DNA of 64,000 bases from Chlamydomonas sphaeroides (GCA_001662425.1 BDDC01000004.1:224572-288571), one strand, 5' to 3'; positions 48,601 to 61,122 are shown, counted from the stretch's first letter. A program made the numbers and translations. The notes: generated by a model not told the origin, from the sequence alone.

Positions 48601-49002
48601 GGGCGCCACGGCCCGGGCGGGTGCGCTGCCTGCGCCAGCGCATCCCACCACCTGCACCGCCATCCCAGCGACATCGGTGCGGGCCCTGGCGGCGGCCTCC
48701 TCGGCGTTGGTCGCCGTGGGATGGGGCAGCCATGTCGTCAGGGGCAGGCGCAGGGCCCAGCCGACAAGCGCCGCGAGCGCCGCTCCGGGCTTGCCTTCCA
48801 GCGCGACCAGCTCGTCGCTGACACTTGTGTGTTGGCGCAGCACGTGCAGGTGCTCAAACAGCTGCGGCGGCGGGGACGCCGCGAGGTCATCCACGACTTG
48901 GCGCGCATGAAAGGGCAAGGCCCTCAGCGCGCTGCGCACGTCCGCAGGGAGGTGGCCGTCAGCTGCTGCCCTGTTGCCGCGAACACGTCCTCGCCCGGAC
49001 AT
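45647..49002 (-). CDS. Large helical protein with C-terminal MYND zinc finger
   Basis: Two exons, 49002-47196 and 47064-45647, join in phase 1 (NIT|G|TAQLASPP), giving 1074 residues. The last 60 residues hold a MYND-type zinc finger: CGWRDCANLEGDSEA, GKECRRCRAAFYCSGECQLA, HWRAGHQAEC, with the Cys/His spacing complete. The rest is Ala/Leu/Gly-rich and predicted mostly helical, with a Ser/Gly-rich linker at about residues 315-395. MYND fingers bind proline-rich peptides. In volvocine algae very many such Ala-rich MYND proteins exist, mostly unstudied, so the role is unknown. No SET domain motif is present. The start ATG (MSGRGRVRGNRAAADGHL) is the first in a frame open across the whole exon. 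The 131-base intron is short for this window. Confidence 0.82.
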
Positions 49003-49844
49003 AGGATACCGGGCGAGGCAGGCGTATGGCTCAGCCTGTATAGATGCAGGTTAGGGCGTGGGTTAGGGGTGAGGGGTAAAAGGGGTGACGAAGAACGCCG
49101 AACGTAGGAGCAGAGCGTTACTGCAAAGTTTGCCAATAAGCTGCGGTGTGCAGTTTCGTGGCATACAGAATAGGTTAGGCCTGCGCGGGCGCAAGGTAAG
49201 GCAGCGACGCGACGCACCTCAAGCCTGGCAAGGTCGCGACAACGCCCGGGCGGCGCCACAACGTTGAGCAACTCTAGGAGAGCACCCAATAGCTGAGGCG
49301 TAAAGGCTCTGAGGCAGCTTTGTCAATAAAACCGCGCAGAGGACTCCCTGTCGCCTGTGCACTCGCACTAGCTGAAGTCTTGGACCAGCTTGGATAGGCT
49401 TGTGTGATGATGCTATCGATGCGTATGCTGCGGCTGCTGTCGGTTTCTGTTTGCAAGACGCTCTGCTGCTGGGCACAGGGGCACGCCGTGCCCTGCCTTG
49501 CTTGCAGTACACGCGCGACGTCGTATTGCTGCCACACGCCTCGCACCCCGCATGACAACATCAGTCACCGCTCATGCCAGCAACGAATCACCTCAACATC
49601 ACGCGGGGCTCAAGGCCCATAGCGACAGCTTCCCCCGTGCCGTCCAGGCATGCCCCCCCTGCCCTCCTGGCGCTGCCAGGAGCCGCCTTTCCACCAGCGG
49701 CCGCGCCGCACTACCGTTGCTACAGGAATGCGACGGCTAACCTCGTGCTCTCGCTCGCCTTTGGGAGAGTAGACCTTGGGGGCAGTGGAGCGGAGCTCCG
49801 TTGCGTCACGACAAAAAAAGGAGAACCACGAACGAAGGCCACGG
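49003..49844. other. Intergenic, no supported gene
   Basis: Contains the promoter of the MYND gene (minus strand) and the 3' flank of the FKBP gene. Nothing else was recognised. Confidence 0.45.
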
Positions 49845-49849
49845 TTACA
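49845..49849 (-). terminator. TGTAA polyadenylation motif for the FKBP gene
   Basis: TTACA on the plus strand, read TGTAA on the minus strand, about 90 bases after the FKBP stop at 49937. Distance and motif fit the volvocine poly(A) signal. Confidence 0.5.
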
Positions 49850-49936
49850 GTAGGGGCGGCCGACCCTAGGGTTGACCGACGCCCCGTATAGGTACTCGAC
49901 CTGCTGCTTGTCTGCTGCTTAGCTGCCTCATCGCCG

Positions 49937-52088
49937 TCACAGGAACTCAGCGAGGGTGATGGAGCCGCAGTTCTCGGTCTGCTGGCTCTGGCCGCCGGTG
50001 CCGCACTTGAAAATGCCCTGGCCGCGGGTGATAAGAGAGCTCAGTTTGACTCGCACGGCGGGAGCGCACGCGAAGTGAGCGACCGGTGCCGTCCAAAAGC
50101 GCGGCGCCACGCCTGGCAATGACAGTGGCGCGAGGGCGCAGATATGGGCGCAGAGCAAGGCGTGGACGGGCACGGTACGCCGCAGCGAGGCATAGCGCGC
50201 ACCAAGCACGCGTCAGCGTCGCTGCCGTGTCGCACGCTTCCTTGGCTGACCCGGGGGAAGCGCGGGGGTCTTGCCCCAGGCAGCCCTCCTGGCCTACCCG
50301 GCATCGGCACCCGCAGCGCCACATGCGGCACACGGTGCGCTTCACAGCAACAGCAGCAACAGCAGCAACAGCAGCAATGGCTGCGAGCATCCCACCTGCG
50401 TCAGCTGGTCGGGCCCCTGCGCCGACAGCCGCAGCAGCTCCACCTCGTACACCAGGCCGCTGCCGCCGGGCACCACAGCAAAGGGCGCCAGCACGGTCTT
50501 GGCGCCAAAGCCCAGCTCGGCCGGCACACGGACCTGGTCGGGGAGGAGGGCAGGCGCCGCGGTATCGCGAACCGGTCTCGTGCCAGGTGGCGCGGTGAGG
50601 AAGAGGGCATGGCGGGCTGCTCGAGCAGGACCAGGGACCACGCGTAAGCAGGCCCAAGGAGTAGGCAGCCGCGGCGCGGGCGCCTGCCGCAAGCCGCGGG
50701 TGCTGGGCGCGTGCCCGGGGCCTGCCGGGCTGCAGCGCACTGGCCACACCTTGCGGCGGCCGCCGATGGACATGCCCTCCAGCGCCTGCGGGCCGCGCGA
50801 AGGGAAGGGAAGGGAAGGGAGGTCGGAGCTGACCCCCCCGAGACAACAGCCGAGGGCCGCATGGGGCAGAAGAGCGTGCTGTGCAGATGCTGGGCCCCAC
50901 CGACAGCGAGCGCCGCGAATCTGCCCGAGGCTTTTGTGGTGCCGGAAGCCTTGTCTGCCTCCATTTCGGCAATTGCGTCAACCTGCTGCGGGTATGCTGG
51001 CATGGAAGTTGGCTGTACCGGCACCTCACCTGCTGCAGGCCCTCGCAGATGCCGGGGATGGGGCCGCCGCCCAGCGCCACCGCCGCGGGCCGCAGCACAC
51101 CCATGCCGCCGTCACGGTAGGCCTGGAGGCGGGAGGCAGGCAGGGGCGCATGAGGGGGACATGGGCCTGTGCGCAGATGTTCCCTATGAAGCAGACCTGT
51201 CATCACAGCTAGGGGACTTGGCATGGTTGCGGCGTCGACAGCCCTCTGCCGAACCGGCATGGCACTGTACGCGAGTTGCGGGCTGGTTGCCCGTGGCAGG
51301 CGGGGTTGTGAGGCCAGGCTGCTTGCGGCGCCGCAACGGCCCGGTCACGCTCACCAGTCCACCGCGCGTGGAGTCGAAGACCTCGCCCGTCTCCTCCAGG
51401 CGGCCTGGCAGGGATGGGTCGAGCCGGATGGGATGGATGGGCGGAGATGCGCATGGAAGGGACCCGAGAAGCATCGGCCACGACACGGGGGAGCACCGGA
51501 AGTAGCTGGGGCAGTTGGCTGGGTTGATGGTGAACTGACTAGGGTGTTCACTGTTCAGGCTTACCGACGTAATGGAAGAGCAGCAGGTCCCCCCGCCTAG
51601 CGCCGCGCGAGCCCACGCCCTTCACGTCCTCCAGCACCTCGATAGAAGCGGCGCCGGCTGGCCCTGGTGAATGTTGTATGGGAGGCAGGCAGTCAAAAGT
51701 AAGGGGTGGCCGCGGACAAGGTCACGCAGGTAGGGTTGCGGTGTGGGAGCTGCGTGGCTAGGACAGGATGGGTACGTGGTCGGAAGGATGGATGATTGAC
51801 AGTTGCGGACAACTCCGCGTGGTGCCCAGCGTGTGTTTGGAGCACACCTGAGACAGCCAGCAGAGGCGCCAGCATAGACACTCCACCCGCGAGCAGCATC
51901 GCTCGGCGGTCGAGCGATGTTGCGCTGTCGCGACCCGCGACGACACCACCGCGAGTGGAAGCAGCGACCACCGTCGAGCTGCATCGCGTGTGACGCGACG
52001 CACTCCCGCTCACTCGGCCATGTGCAAGCGCGGTGGCCGGTCGGCAGCGCGCCGCGCAGGGAAGCGTGTTTGCGCTAATAGCCTGCAT
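49937..52088 (-). CDS. FKBP-type peptidyl-prolyl isomerase, thylakoid-lumen type
   Basis: Seven exons (52088-51848, 51663-51565, 51404-51355, 51122-51030, 50785-50750, 50533-50396, 50017-49937) join without phase conflict into 245 residues. The presequence is bipartite: a Ser/Arg/Ala-rich transit region (residues 1-58), then twin Arg at 61-62 and a hydrophobic stretch (AMLLAGGVSMLAPLLAVSG), the layout of Tat-imported lumen proteins. The FKBP domain runs from about 90 to 215: GDLLLFHYVGRLEETGEVFD, STRGGL, AYRDGGMGVLRPAAVALGGG, IPGICEGLQQALEGMSIGGR, VRVPAELGFGAK, GGSGLVYEVELLRL. The Phe-Asp pair of the active site is kept, but the tryptophan at the pocket floor of FKBP12 appears replaced, so activity may be low or absent. 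A C-terminal FKCG...ENCG pair may form a disulfide. An upstream in-frame ATG at 52169 would delay the transit peptide and is less likely. Confidence 0.87.
50345..50377. repeat. (cagcaacag)n microsatellite in intron 6 of the FKBP gene
   Basis: Short CAG/CAA repeat lying just after the donor of intron 6 (minus-strand sense), with no coding role. Confidence 0.8.
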
Positions 52089-53492
52089 GATGGCTTGAAA
52101 TATTAGTCCTGGCGAGGGGCGAAGGCGAAAGTGGAAGGTAGGGACGTCGCGGAAGTCACTAACCACCACCGCGTTTCCCGCGTCCGCCCCCTGCCCCTGC
52201 CCGCAGGCTGACCACAGAAGCTTGCTTCAGAGGAGCTCCCTTGACATGCTTCGGCCAACGCTTCGGTGGTCTCGTTACATAGTTACATTGTGAACCCCAG
52301 CACGAACTTGCCACTCCAGTCACAAGCGGGCCAGGTCAACTCGCAACACAGACCCCACAGCCGGCATCGGCAGAGGCTCCAGCAGCAACCGACGCAGCCA
52401 CGCACGGGAGGCCGCCTTGCCACGCAAGTAAGTTTCCCACACAGTTGTTATGCAGGAACACGTGACGTGGACCAGGTTCTTTGTTGGATCAATCTCACCA
52501 CACGCCTCCAGCGCCCTTCCCACACAGGCCGGAGTCAGCAGCATTTCGCCCCTGTCCGTCAGAGCCATCCTCCTCCGCCCTCCCACCAGCCCTTACCCAT
52601 CCGACCCCTCAGCGCAAGCCCCCGTGGCCAACCCATCCCCGCACCCACCCTGACACACGGCCCACCATCTTCTTGGCAATCACCTCCTCAGCACCGCACC
52701 CGACATCTCTTCGGCCCCTTGCGTCCCGCCATCCCCGCAAGTGCTGCCCAGCCAGCGTGCTGCCCAACATGCCCCCCACGACACCACCATCATGATGCCT
52801 GCCTCCTCGACATGCAGCCCCCCCGACGTATGTGAGGCACTGCGCCATCGCCCGCGTCACCGAGCATCCACCGCCAGCAGCTCCCCTGCCACAGCCCAGG
52901 GCAAGACACGCCAGCTACGGCCAACGCCAGCCGGCGTGGCTCCATCACGCGTCCGCCAACATGAGCACCACCGCCGCGTCGCACCAGCAAACCGCAGCGC
53001 CGCCCTGTGCCCCCCCTTCGCAGCAGCGCCCTGGCTGCTGCTGCAAAGCCGGCGGCTCATGGCGCAACCGCACCACCGGCCACTGCTCGCTGGGGCCGCT
53101 GCCAGACGAGCGGCGGTTCTGCCTCCGTTGCTGCTTCGCGGCCGCCTCCGCCTGGCGCCGGCCGCCATGTGCCATGCGCCGTGCCGCCTCTGGCATGCTC
53201 CGGTGCCGGCGCCTGCCCGGCCCTCCTCTGCCGCCGCCTCTCCAGCAGCGGCGCCGCCACCCGCTCGACGGCCCCCCAGCAGGTCGCTGCGCTGCGGCCT
53301 TGCCGCCTCTCGGCCGCCCCCTGCTGCCGCCGCTTCGCTGCGACAGCGCCAACGACGCGGCCGCCGCTGCCTCAGCACAGCCGGCGGCTCACGGCGCGGC
53401 CGCTCCGCCGCTGCGCTACGCGCCGGGGCCGCCAACAGCCGCCTGCGGGGGCGCCCCCGCCCGCACGCGGCCCTCGCCCAGCGCCCGAGCCG
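52089..53492. other. 3' flank of the AT-hook gene and FKBP promoter region
   Basis: Frames of up to 289 codons on the plus strand are Pro/Ala/Arg-rich with no domain and probably shadow a long GC-rich 3' UTR. No gene is supported. Confidence 0.4.
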
Positions 53493-56400
53493 CTACTGCG
53501 GCAGCAGCGCCAGCGTGCCCGCAAACGTGCCCAGCGTTGAGTGCACGAATGACAGCGACAGCCCGCCGCGGCTCTCGCGCACCTCCCGTACCTCCACCCG
53601 CGGCTCATAGTTGCGCTCCGGGTCCGCCTCGGGCGCCGGCGCCGACTTGGCCGGCCGGCCGCGGCCGCGGCCGCCGCGGCCGTTGGCCTGCTCGGCGGCG
53701 CGGCCGCGCCTGCCGCCGCCGCCGTCGTAGGAGCCGGGGCCCGAGTGCTGGGAGCGGTCGGCGCTGCGGCCGCGCGAGGGGCCGGCAATGAGCACGTCCT
53801 CGCCGCGGTCGTCGTAGGCTGAGTCGCCGGCCGAGGCGCGGGCGGTGCCGCGCAGGCCGCGGCTGGGACCGGGCTCGCGGCCTGCGGGCGCGGCAGGGCA
53901 GCAGGGCAGCAGGGGCGGCGGGAGATGGGGTTAGGATGGCCGACGGTAGGAGCGGGATGCGGTGGGGCACAGCGGCCGTGGAGCAAAGCTGGGGCCCGGG
54001 TAGAGCACAGCAACGTCACCCGCCCGCCACAGCGGCCGCGGTTTGATTGGGGGGGGGGGGGGTTCNNNNNNNNNNNNNNNNNNNNNNNNNNNNNNNNNNN
54101 NNNNNNNNNNNNNNNNNNNNNNNNNNNNNNNNNNNNNNNNNNNNNNNNNNNNNNNNNNNNNNNNNNNNNNNNNNNNNNNNNNNNNNNNNNNNNNNNNNNN
54201 NNNNNNNNNNNNNNNNNNNNNNNNNNNNNNNNNNNNNNNNNNNNNNNNNNNNNNNNNNNNNNNNNNNNNNNNNNNNNNNNNNNNNNNNNNNNNNNNNNNN
54301 NNNNNNNNNNNNNNNNNNNNNNNNNNNNNNNNNNNNNNNNNNNNNNNNNNNNNNNNNNNNNNNNNNNNNNNNNNNNNNNNNNNNNNNNNNNNNNNNNNNN
54401 NNNNNNNNNNNNNNNNNNNNNNNNNNNNNNNNNNNNNNNNCTCCGAATCGTGCCGCGCGCGCGGCCCGCCGTCCGCTCGCAGCGCCTCCATGGCGTCCAG
54501 CGCGTCCGACTCGTTGCCGTACGGGCCACTGCCGTACATACCCGTGTCGTACGGTCCCGGACTCACGCCGTACGGGTCGCCCAGCGGCGACGGCCGGCCT
54601 CCGCGCCGCGCCTGGGCCTCCAGAAGCTCGACCAGCTGCGACCCCGGCGCCGCCAGGCCTCCCAGGCCCCTGACCCCGGCAGCGCCGCCGCCGCCTCCCA
54701 GGTAGCCCCCGAGCCCGATGGTGTCGATCGCCTCCTGCGCTTCAGGCTGCGCATCCGCCGGCGGCCGCGCCTTGGGCGGCCGGCCGCGAGGCCGCTTGGC
54801 TGGCTGCTGCTGCGCCTGCTGCTGCAGCTGCGGCGAGAGCGAGGGAGAGGGCGAGGGACAGTGATGGCATTGTGACGGCGATGGCCCGAGTCTGCTAGAC
54901 CCAGTGAAAGGGCATTGGCCGAGGTGGGGCTGTTGCGAGGGTGCAGGCGGTGGCGGTGGCGGGGCCTCGCGGCAGCGCTCCTGCTCCTGGACGCCACGTC
55001 TCGCGGCGGCTGCCCGGCATGCAGCGCCTGAGCCCGCTCGCCCCATGCCTCGACGGCTAGCGAGCCCCAACCCCCTCCACTGGCAGGGCCCTCTCTTATA
55101 CCCCTCAGGCCAAGCAGCCCACCTGCATGCCCTGCACACCGCCGTCCAGTCCGCCACCCAGCGCCAGATTCGGCAGCAGCCCGGGGCCAAGCCCCGCCAG
55201 GCCCGACCCCCGAAGGCCGCCGCCGCCAACAGCTAACGCGCCCAGCGCCAGCGCTGGGCCGCCGCCCAAACCCGACCCGACCAGCGTGTCCGTCATCATG
55301 CCCCGGCCCTGCCCCGCAAGCAGCGCGTCCTCGACGCCGCCGCCGCCACCGCGCCGACCGCCGTACCCTCCGTCGTACGCCTGCTGCTGCTGCTGCCGTA
55401 CCCGCAGTGGTACATGCACGCCGCCGACGTGCGACTCGTCGTCGTCGGGCAGGCCGTCGCCGACGAGCGCGAGCAGCTGCCGGGCGGTGGCATAGTCGCC
55501 CCGCTCCGCCGCCGCCATCGCCGCGGCCTGCGTCTGCGCCTGCAACGGAGGCGGCCGCCGGCCGCCGCCGGCGCCGAGGCCCCGCGGCAAGCCCTGGACT
55601 AGATCGTTCTGCATGGCGTTGGCTCGCCCGATGAGCCGCGCTAGGTCGCTGCCAGGCCCCAGGCCCGCGCCCGGGCCGGGCCCCAGCATGGGGTCGTCGT
55701 CCCAGCCCCCAGCCTGCAGAGCTACCGCCAGCCGCTCCTGGCGGTTGCGCTCGTCGCGCTGCTGCTGCTGCAGCTGCTGCCGCTGCTGCCGCGCCTCGTG
55801 CTGCCGCTCGCGCACCTCCTGCTGCCGCTGGTGCTGCTGCTGCAGCGCCAGCGCCGTCGCCAACATCTGCTGCTGCTGCGCCGCCGACAGCGCTTCCTGC
55901 GCCTGCAGCGCCGCCGCCAGGCCTGCCAGCTCGCCGCCGCCGCCGCCGCCGCCGCCGAGCTGCTGTAGCGGCACCGCCAGCGAGGCCTCCTCCGCTTGCA
56001 GCTGCCGCGCCTCCTCCATGCGCTGCCGCGCCTCCTGCTGGCGCAGCCGCTGCACGCGCAAAGCCTCCTGCCGCAACTGCAGCTCGTGCTGCTCGCGCTC
56101 CAGGGCCTGCGGGGACGGGCCCAGAGCGGTCTCGCAGGTGCCAAACTAGGCGCCCCTACACCCACCAACCCACTCCTCGCCGGCCCACGTGCTCCGCACC
56201 GCCCACAAGCGCACACACGCACGCTTGTCCCCGTCCCTTCCCGTGCCTCGGGACCGAACCACTCCCCGTGCCTGCTCTCTCCCGCCGCACACCTCGCTCC
56301 CTGGCCGCCCTCCCCACCTGCGCGTGCTGCTCCACCAGCAGCGCCAGCTGGCTGCTGCTCATGGCCACCACCGCCACCGGCAGCCCCGGGTCCAGCGCCT

Positions 56401-59400
56401 TGTGCGCCATGAGCTCCTCCGCCAGCAGCGGGCTGCAGTACACGTTGGTGCGCGGCCGCCGGGGCACGCGCCCGCCCACCTGCAAGCCAGAGGCGCCACC
56501 TGGTTAGCCCAGTGCGGGCTGTCACCCGGTCAGCCGAGTGCTGGCTGCTAGCACGCCTGTCATGCTGTGCATGCGCTCTATGGCGTGCGGCTTTGCATGC
56601 AGACGTGGCTCATGTGGTGTCCAGTCGCCATTGCCTCTGCAGCTTGCTTCAGCAGATGTGGGCAATAGCGCAGTGGCGGTGCGCGCACCCTAGCGCAGCA
56701 GCAGCCATGATACTACTGTGATACAGAATGTGCGTTACGTAAGGGCATTGGCAGCCCTACGCACCAGCAGCAGGTCGTGGTCCCACGGCAGCGCCGCCCG
56801 CGCGCGGGCGGCAGGGTCGGCTGCGAGCGCGTCGTCGTCGTCTTCGTCGGTGAGGACCAGCGGGTCGTCTGGGTGGAGCGGGGGCAAGGGGCACGGAGCG
56901 AACGGCAGAACGGGGGTAGATATTAGCAAGAGCTGGCGGGTGCGGGCCCAAAGTGCTGGGGACCGGTCCCGCGCGGGCAAGGGCGTGCACGTCCTTCGGG
57001 GCAGTGGGGGCAGCGCGCGACCGGCACGGCGCCATGCAGGCAGGCGCCCTGCCGGGCCTGGCCCAGCCCGCGCTACACAGCCCGCAACCCAGCTTGATGT
57101 AGACGTCTCACCCGGTCCGCCTCCTGCCCGGCGCGCCACCAGCATTCGTGGTCCCATGCCACCCATGCGGCCGCCGCGGCCGCGGCTTCGACCACCGCGA
57201 CCCCGGCCCCGGCCCCGGCCGCCGGCGGCTGCCGCCGCCGGTGGCCCAGCACCGCGGCCGGAGCCGGAGGCGGGGCCGGCGCCGCCGTCACGGCCGCCGC
57301 CGTTGGCAAGGGGCACTGAGGGTAGCGGGCCTGCGAGGCACATGTCGGGCATATGCGGGGCCAACGGGCAGAGGTAATCCCAGAGGCCTGCCCGCGACGC
57401 AGGCACGTGGCGACACGCCTCGACGCGAGGCCCCTCAACGCGTGGGCCCGGCCGGACAGGAGCCCGCGCAGGGCCACTTAGCCGCCGAGCTCGCGCCCAG
57501 CTCATCCCCGCACGTGGCCCGGCACGCGCGTCAAGTGCTGCACTGCCGTCCCTCCTTGCTTGGCCCTGCCACACCTGCGCCCACTGCGCCGGGCTGTGCC
57601 GCCGCTGCGCCGCTGGCAGCGGCCGCGCCGCCGGCCCGTTCCCGCGTCTCGCCTGCCTTGCTGAGCAGCTCCAGCAGCCCACCGGCGGCCAGCGCGACCT
57701 CCTCCTCCAACGACGGCTCCTGCGCCGGCCCCCTACTGCCGCCACCGCCGCCGCCACCGCGGGCTTGCCGGTCGCGCTCCGCGCCAGCACCCGGGCCCAG
57801 CTCCGTGCGCGGGCCCAAACCGGCGTCAGCGTCGGGCTGGCCCAGCAGGGCGTCGCCACCGACTGCGTTGGGCGCGGCGGCGCCGCTGGCGGGCGGCTCG
57901 GGTCTGTCCTGCGCCCCCTGAGAGCCAAGGCTGCTGGCCGGACGGGTGCCGTCCTCCGGCGCCGCCGGCTTGGCGCCGCCGCCAGCTGCGGCGCCGCCGT
58001 CGCTTCCGCTGTCCATCAGCACCACCTCGGCGCCACCGCTGGGGCCGGCGGAGGCGAGCACTGCGGCCGTGTCAGCGACCGTGCGCTGCCGCTTGCCGGC
58101 GCGCACATTGGGTCCTGCTTGGGGCTGCGGCTGTTGCCCGCTGGCGTCAGCTCCGGGTGCTGTGGGCCCCTGCGCGGCTCCCGTGGGCTTGGACGCCAGG
58201 GCCTCGGCGGCGGGGCCTGCCCGCCGCTTTGCGGGCTGAGCCGCAGGCGGCGCCGGCGTGGCTTTGGGTGAAGGTGTGGGTAGGCGCTTGCTGTCCGCAG
58301 CTATGGCACAGTCTGGAATTTGCAGCTCCAGCGGGCGCTGGCTGAGGCGCTCATGATTGCGAACACCGGCATGCCTTAGCAGCCAGCTGAGCGACACGGA
58401 TACGGGCGGCTGGATTGGATGTGTGTCATCTGATTCCGTGCCGCCGTCCTCCAGCGCTGCTGGGACCTCCGCGGCATCGGGCGCAAGCTGCGCCTTCACC
58501 GCATCGGCGGCATCTGCGACGTCGGGCTCGAGCGGCGGCTTAGGTGCCGCCACTGGCGCAGAGGGCGCTGATACCGCGGCGCTGACGGCCTGAGCACCTC
58601 TGCCGCGACCACCGCGACCGCCAGGAACGCGGCCGCGGCCGCGGCCACGACCCGCTGCAGGGGCTGCGGGCTGTGTGGAGGACGGGCCCGGGGCCTGGTC
58701 CGGGTCCGGACGGGGCTCGGCCCGCCTAAGAACAAAGTCCATAAGCTGCTGCACTCTCAACTAGAACCTGCGCAGCTGGAGGCAAACAGGCGCGGACAAT
58801 ATGTCCTTAAACTGTTTAGGCGGCAGAACCCGGAGTGAGCGCCAGGACGCACATAGCTGCGCTGCAAGCTTTTTCATCATACTGGCGGTCAGTTTAGGTG
58901 CATCGGCGTTTGCAGGTTCTGCGGTCATCGTCAAGAGGATCGCCTCTGCGCAAATTATACAGGCGCAAGACTCACCAGCAGCGAATTTCGTGCCTAGAGA
59001 CCTGAGGCGGCTGCTAACGGGGAGCTGCTGCGCAACCGTAACCTCGGCGCGTTGACGAGAGGCTTCCAGCCAGCGGCTGTCAGCAGCGGGTAAGCTATGC
59101 TGCTGCAGGTATGGCCACTGCATATGCTGACAGTAATTGTGCACCAAGGGCTCGGTGGTGCGGTGCGGTCATCAGCAGCGCCGTGCTGCTGCTGTGGTCG
59201 ATTCCGACCGACACTTAAAGTGTGAAGCTGACAACTGCACAACTGCGGGATTTTTTATCGACACTGTGTATGGGCTCGGGCTCAGGGCTTCAGGGCCGAG
59301 AGCTGAAAAACCATACATGAAGCGAGGGCAAGCCTCCTGCCTCCTTCTGCCCGGACAGCGTGCCGTCGTTCTGTTCATGCACAATCAAGTAAATAATCAC

Positions 59401-59883
59401 AAGGATGGCAGGTTAAGGCGGAGGAAGGAGACGGCTGCGAAGCACGCGGTCCCCGACACCTGCCTAGGCCGCAGAGGGATTACGGCGCCAATCCGCGCGC
59501 TATCACAGCAGCGAGTCACGCATAAGCGAAACATGCACAAAACTTCGTCCCTCTTCTGCCTTGGGTGTTGCAGGGAGTTCTAGGCCGCGCGCGTCGAACG
59601 GCGCTACGCGCGACTTGCGGCGCTTTGTACTTCGTGCAAGACCAGCGGCCTTACATGTTGCAACACGTTCCCTCAGCACACACCTTGGAATGTCATAGAG
59701 CAGAAGCGCGCCTCGTAACGCAGTGAAGGTAAGGGTAGATTTCGGCTCGCTCGGCCGGCACCGGCGGCCGCCGGCGCCGGCGCCCGGTGGCCACCTTCGT
59801 TCGTTCGCTCCATCCTTGAATACGCATTTGCAGCTCACCTGACGCAGAGCCGCCCAGATAGGTACCTGCTTGGCGTCCTCCAT
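53493..59883 (-). CDS. AT-hook protein with Gln-rich coiled coil (interrupted)
   Basis: Exons in order: 59883-59839 (MEDAKQVPIWAALRQ), 59102 through an in-frame TAG at 58763-58761 on to 57575, 57330-57112, 56868-56765, 56479-56318, 56106-55123, 54827 into the N gap, and 53881-53493. Features are RGR-rich stretches (GRGRGRGRVPGGRGGRGRG; GRGRGRGRGGRSRGRGG), an acidic patch (TDEDDDDAL), a conserved-looking piece (RRPRTNVYCSPLLAEELMAH), and a Gln/Arg/Glu coiled coil of about 130 residues (REQHELQLRQEALRVQRLRQ). Next come a canonical AT-hook (KRPRGRPPKA), a second hook-like GRGGRGRGRPAK, and a hydrophobic C terminus (GLSLSFVHSTLGTFAGTLAL). AT-hooks bind the minor groove of AT-rich DNA, so a nuclear chromatin role is likely; the family is not recognised. 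If translation cannot pass the TAG, ATG 58742 is the start of the main part. The promoter should lie upstream of 59883. Confidence 0.65.
54066..54440. other. Assembly gap (375 N) inside the AT-hook gene
   Basis: N run next to a poly-G tract (about 54048-54062). It hides coding sequence or an intron between the first AT-hook exon and the last exon. Confidence 0.99.
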
Positions 59884-61030
59884 GCTCCTTGAGGGAGCCC
59901 TATCAGGATAGCATACAGGCACCAAGCAAGGTAACCCCCCGTCGCGTCCTCACAGTACAGGGAACTCGCGTCCTCCTGGCCTCGCTTGCCACCAATCGTA
60001 TTAAAACCCCTGCGACCTCAGGGGTACAGCAAGAGCAGGCGGGCCAGGCAGTCGTCCTGGCCTCGCTCGATGGGTGGCCCACCAGGAACGAAGGCGCGAG
60101 AAAACCGGTTGCGGCCAGCAGGGGAGCACCATCTTCTTACTTAGCGCTGGGTGATCGATCGGCTGGATGGTCTTTGTTTGGTTGCCGGCGCCGGGTTCCC
60201 AGCCAGTAACCCCCACGCTGGACCCCAGGGTGCACCTCTGCGCTGCACTCTTTATTTGTACTTGCCGCCGTTCTTGGCCGCTAGTGCAACCCCTGTGTAC
60301 GTGACCGGTGTGTTTTGCGGGGGTCGCCCCCCCCGCCCGCCAAGCGTACGTTGCTGCACGCCACTGTCGGGCTAGATTGGTGACATGAGGGTTTGTGTGT
60401 CAGGGGGGGAACGTCGGGTGGTTCGGTCTAGGGTTACGGCGTGCCGTGTGCCGCATGGGCTTGTACGGTGTGTTGGCTAAGGCAGCGTGCCGCCGCCGCC
60501 GGTCGTTGTAGATAGAGAGGTCGTTGTAAATAGAGCGAGAGGCCGGCTAGGCCGGCTGGATGGGGTACTTGAAGGGCTCACGGCGACTCGCGTACGTGGT
60601 GTTAGTTGCTGAGTACGACAAATGGGCACCGTCCGCATTCCTTTATTTTGACTATCGTTCAGTCCATACGCCGATACGCAATTGCATACACCGCATCTCC
60701 CTTGAATTCCTGGACTCAGGAGGCCCTCCTGGCCGGGCTTGAGTAGCATGAGCGCATATATAGCGACAGCGACACGCGCGGGTCTTCTTGGACGCACGTG
60801 CACGTACGGCGGGGAAAGGAGGGTACGCTTCATGACTTATGTACGGCTGGCTAGCACAGGCAACCTGGGCAGGCCATCGCCGTACGGTTGTAACTGCAAT
60901 GGGTTCCTTGGTGAATGAGGGGATAGAGGGGAGGAGGCGCTCACCATGCTCCGTTGCTTGCCCAACGAGCCAAACGCCAGTCCGTCCTCATCACGTCTGC
61001 TGGTAGGTTGATATTACTTGCTCGAGCTCG

Positions 61031-61122
61031 GAGGCTCGGAGGCTCGGAGGCTCGGAGGCTCGGAGGCTCGGAGGCTCGCTCGGAGGCTCGGAGGCTCGGA
61101 GGCTCGGAGGCTCGGAGGCTCG
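61031..61122. repeat. 8-bp tandem repeat (gaggctcg)n
   Basis: Six perfect copies of gaggctcg at 61031-61078, a 4-base break, then five more copies from 61083, followed by degenerate copies to about 61137. Every frame through it is open (for example GGSEARRL on the plus strand). Confidence 0.92.

Noticed and set aside
52741..53610. 289- and 319-codon plus-strand frames
   Set aside because: Ala/Pro/Arg/Cys-rich with no domain, lying in the 3' flank of, and antisense to, the AT-hook gene.
60425..60440. Telomere-like tagggtt
   Set aside because: Single occurrence, not the TTTTAGGG array of volvocine telomeres.
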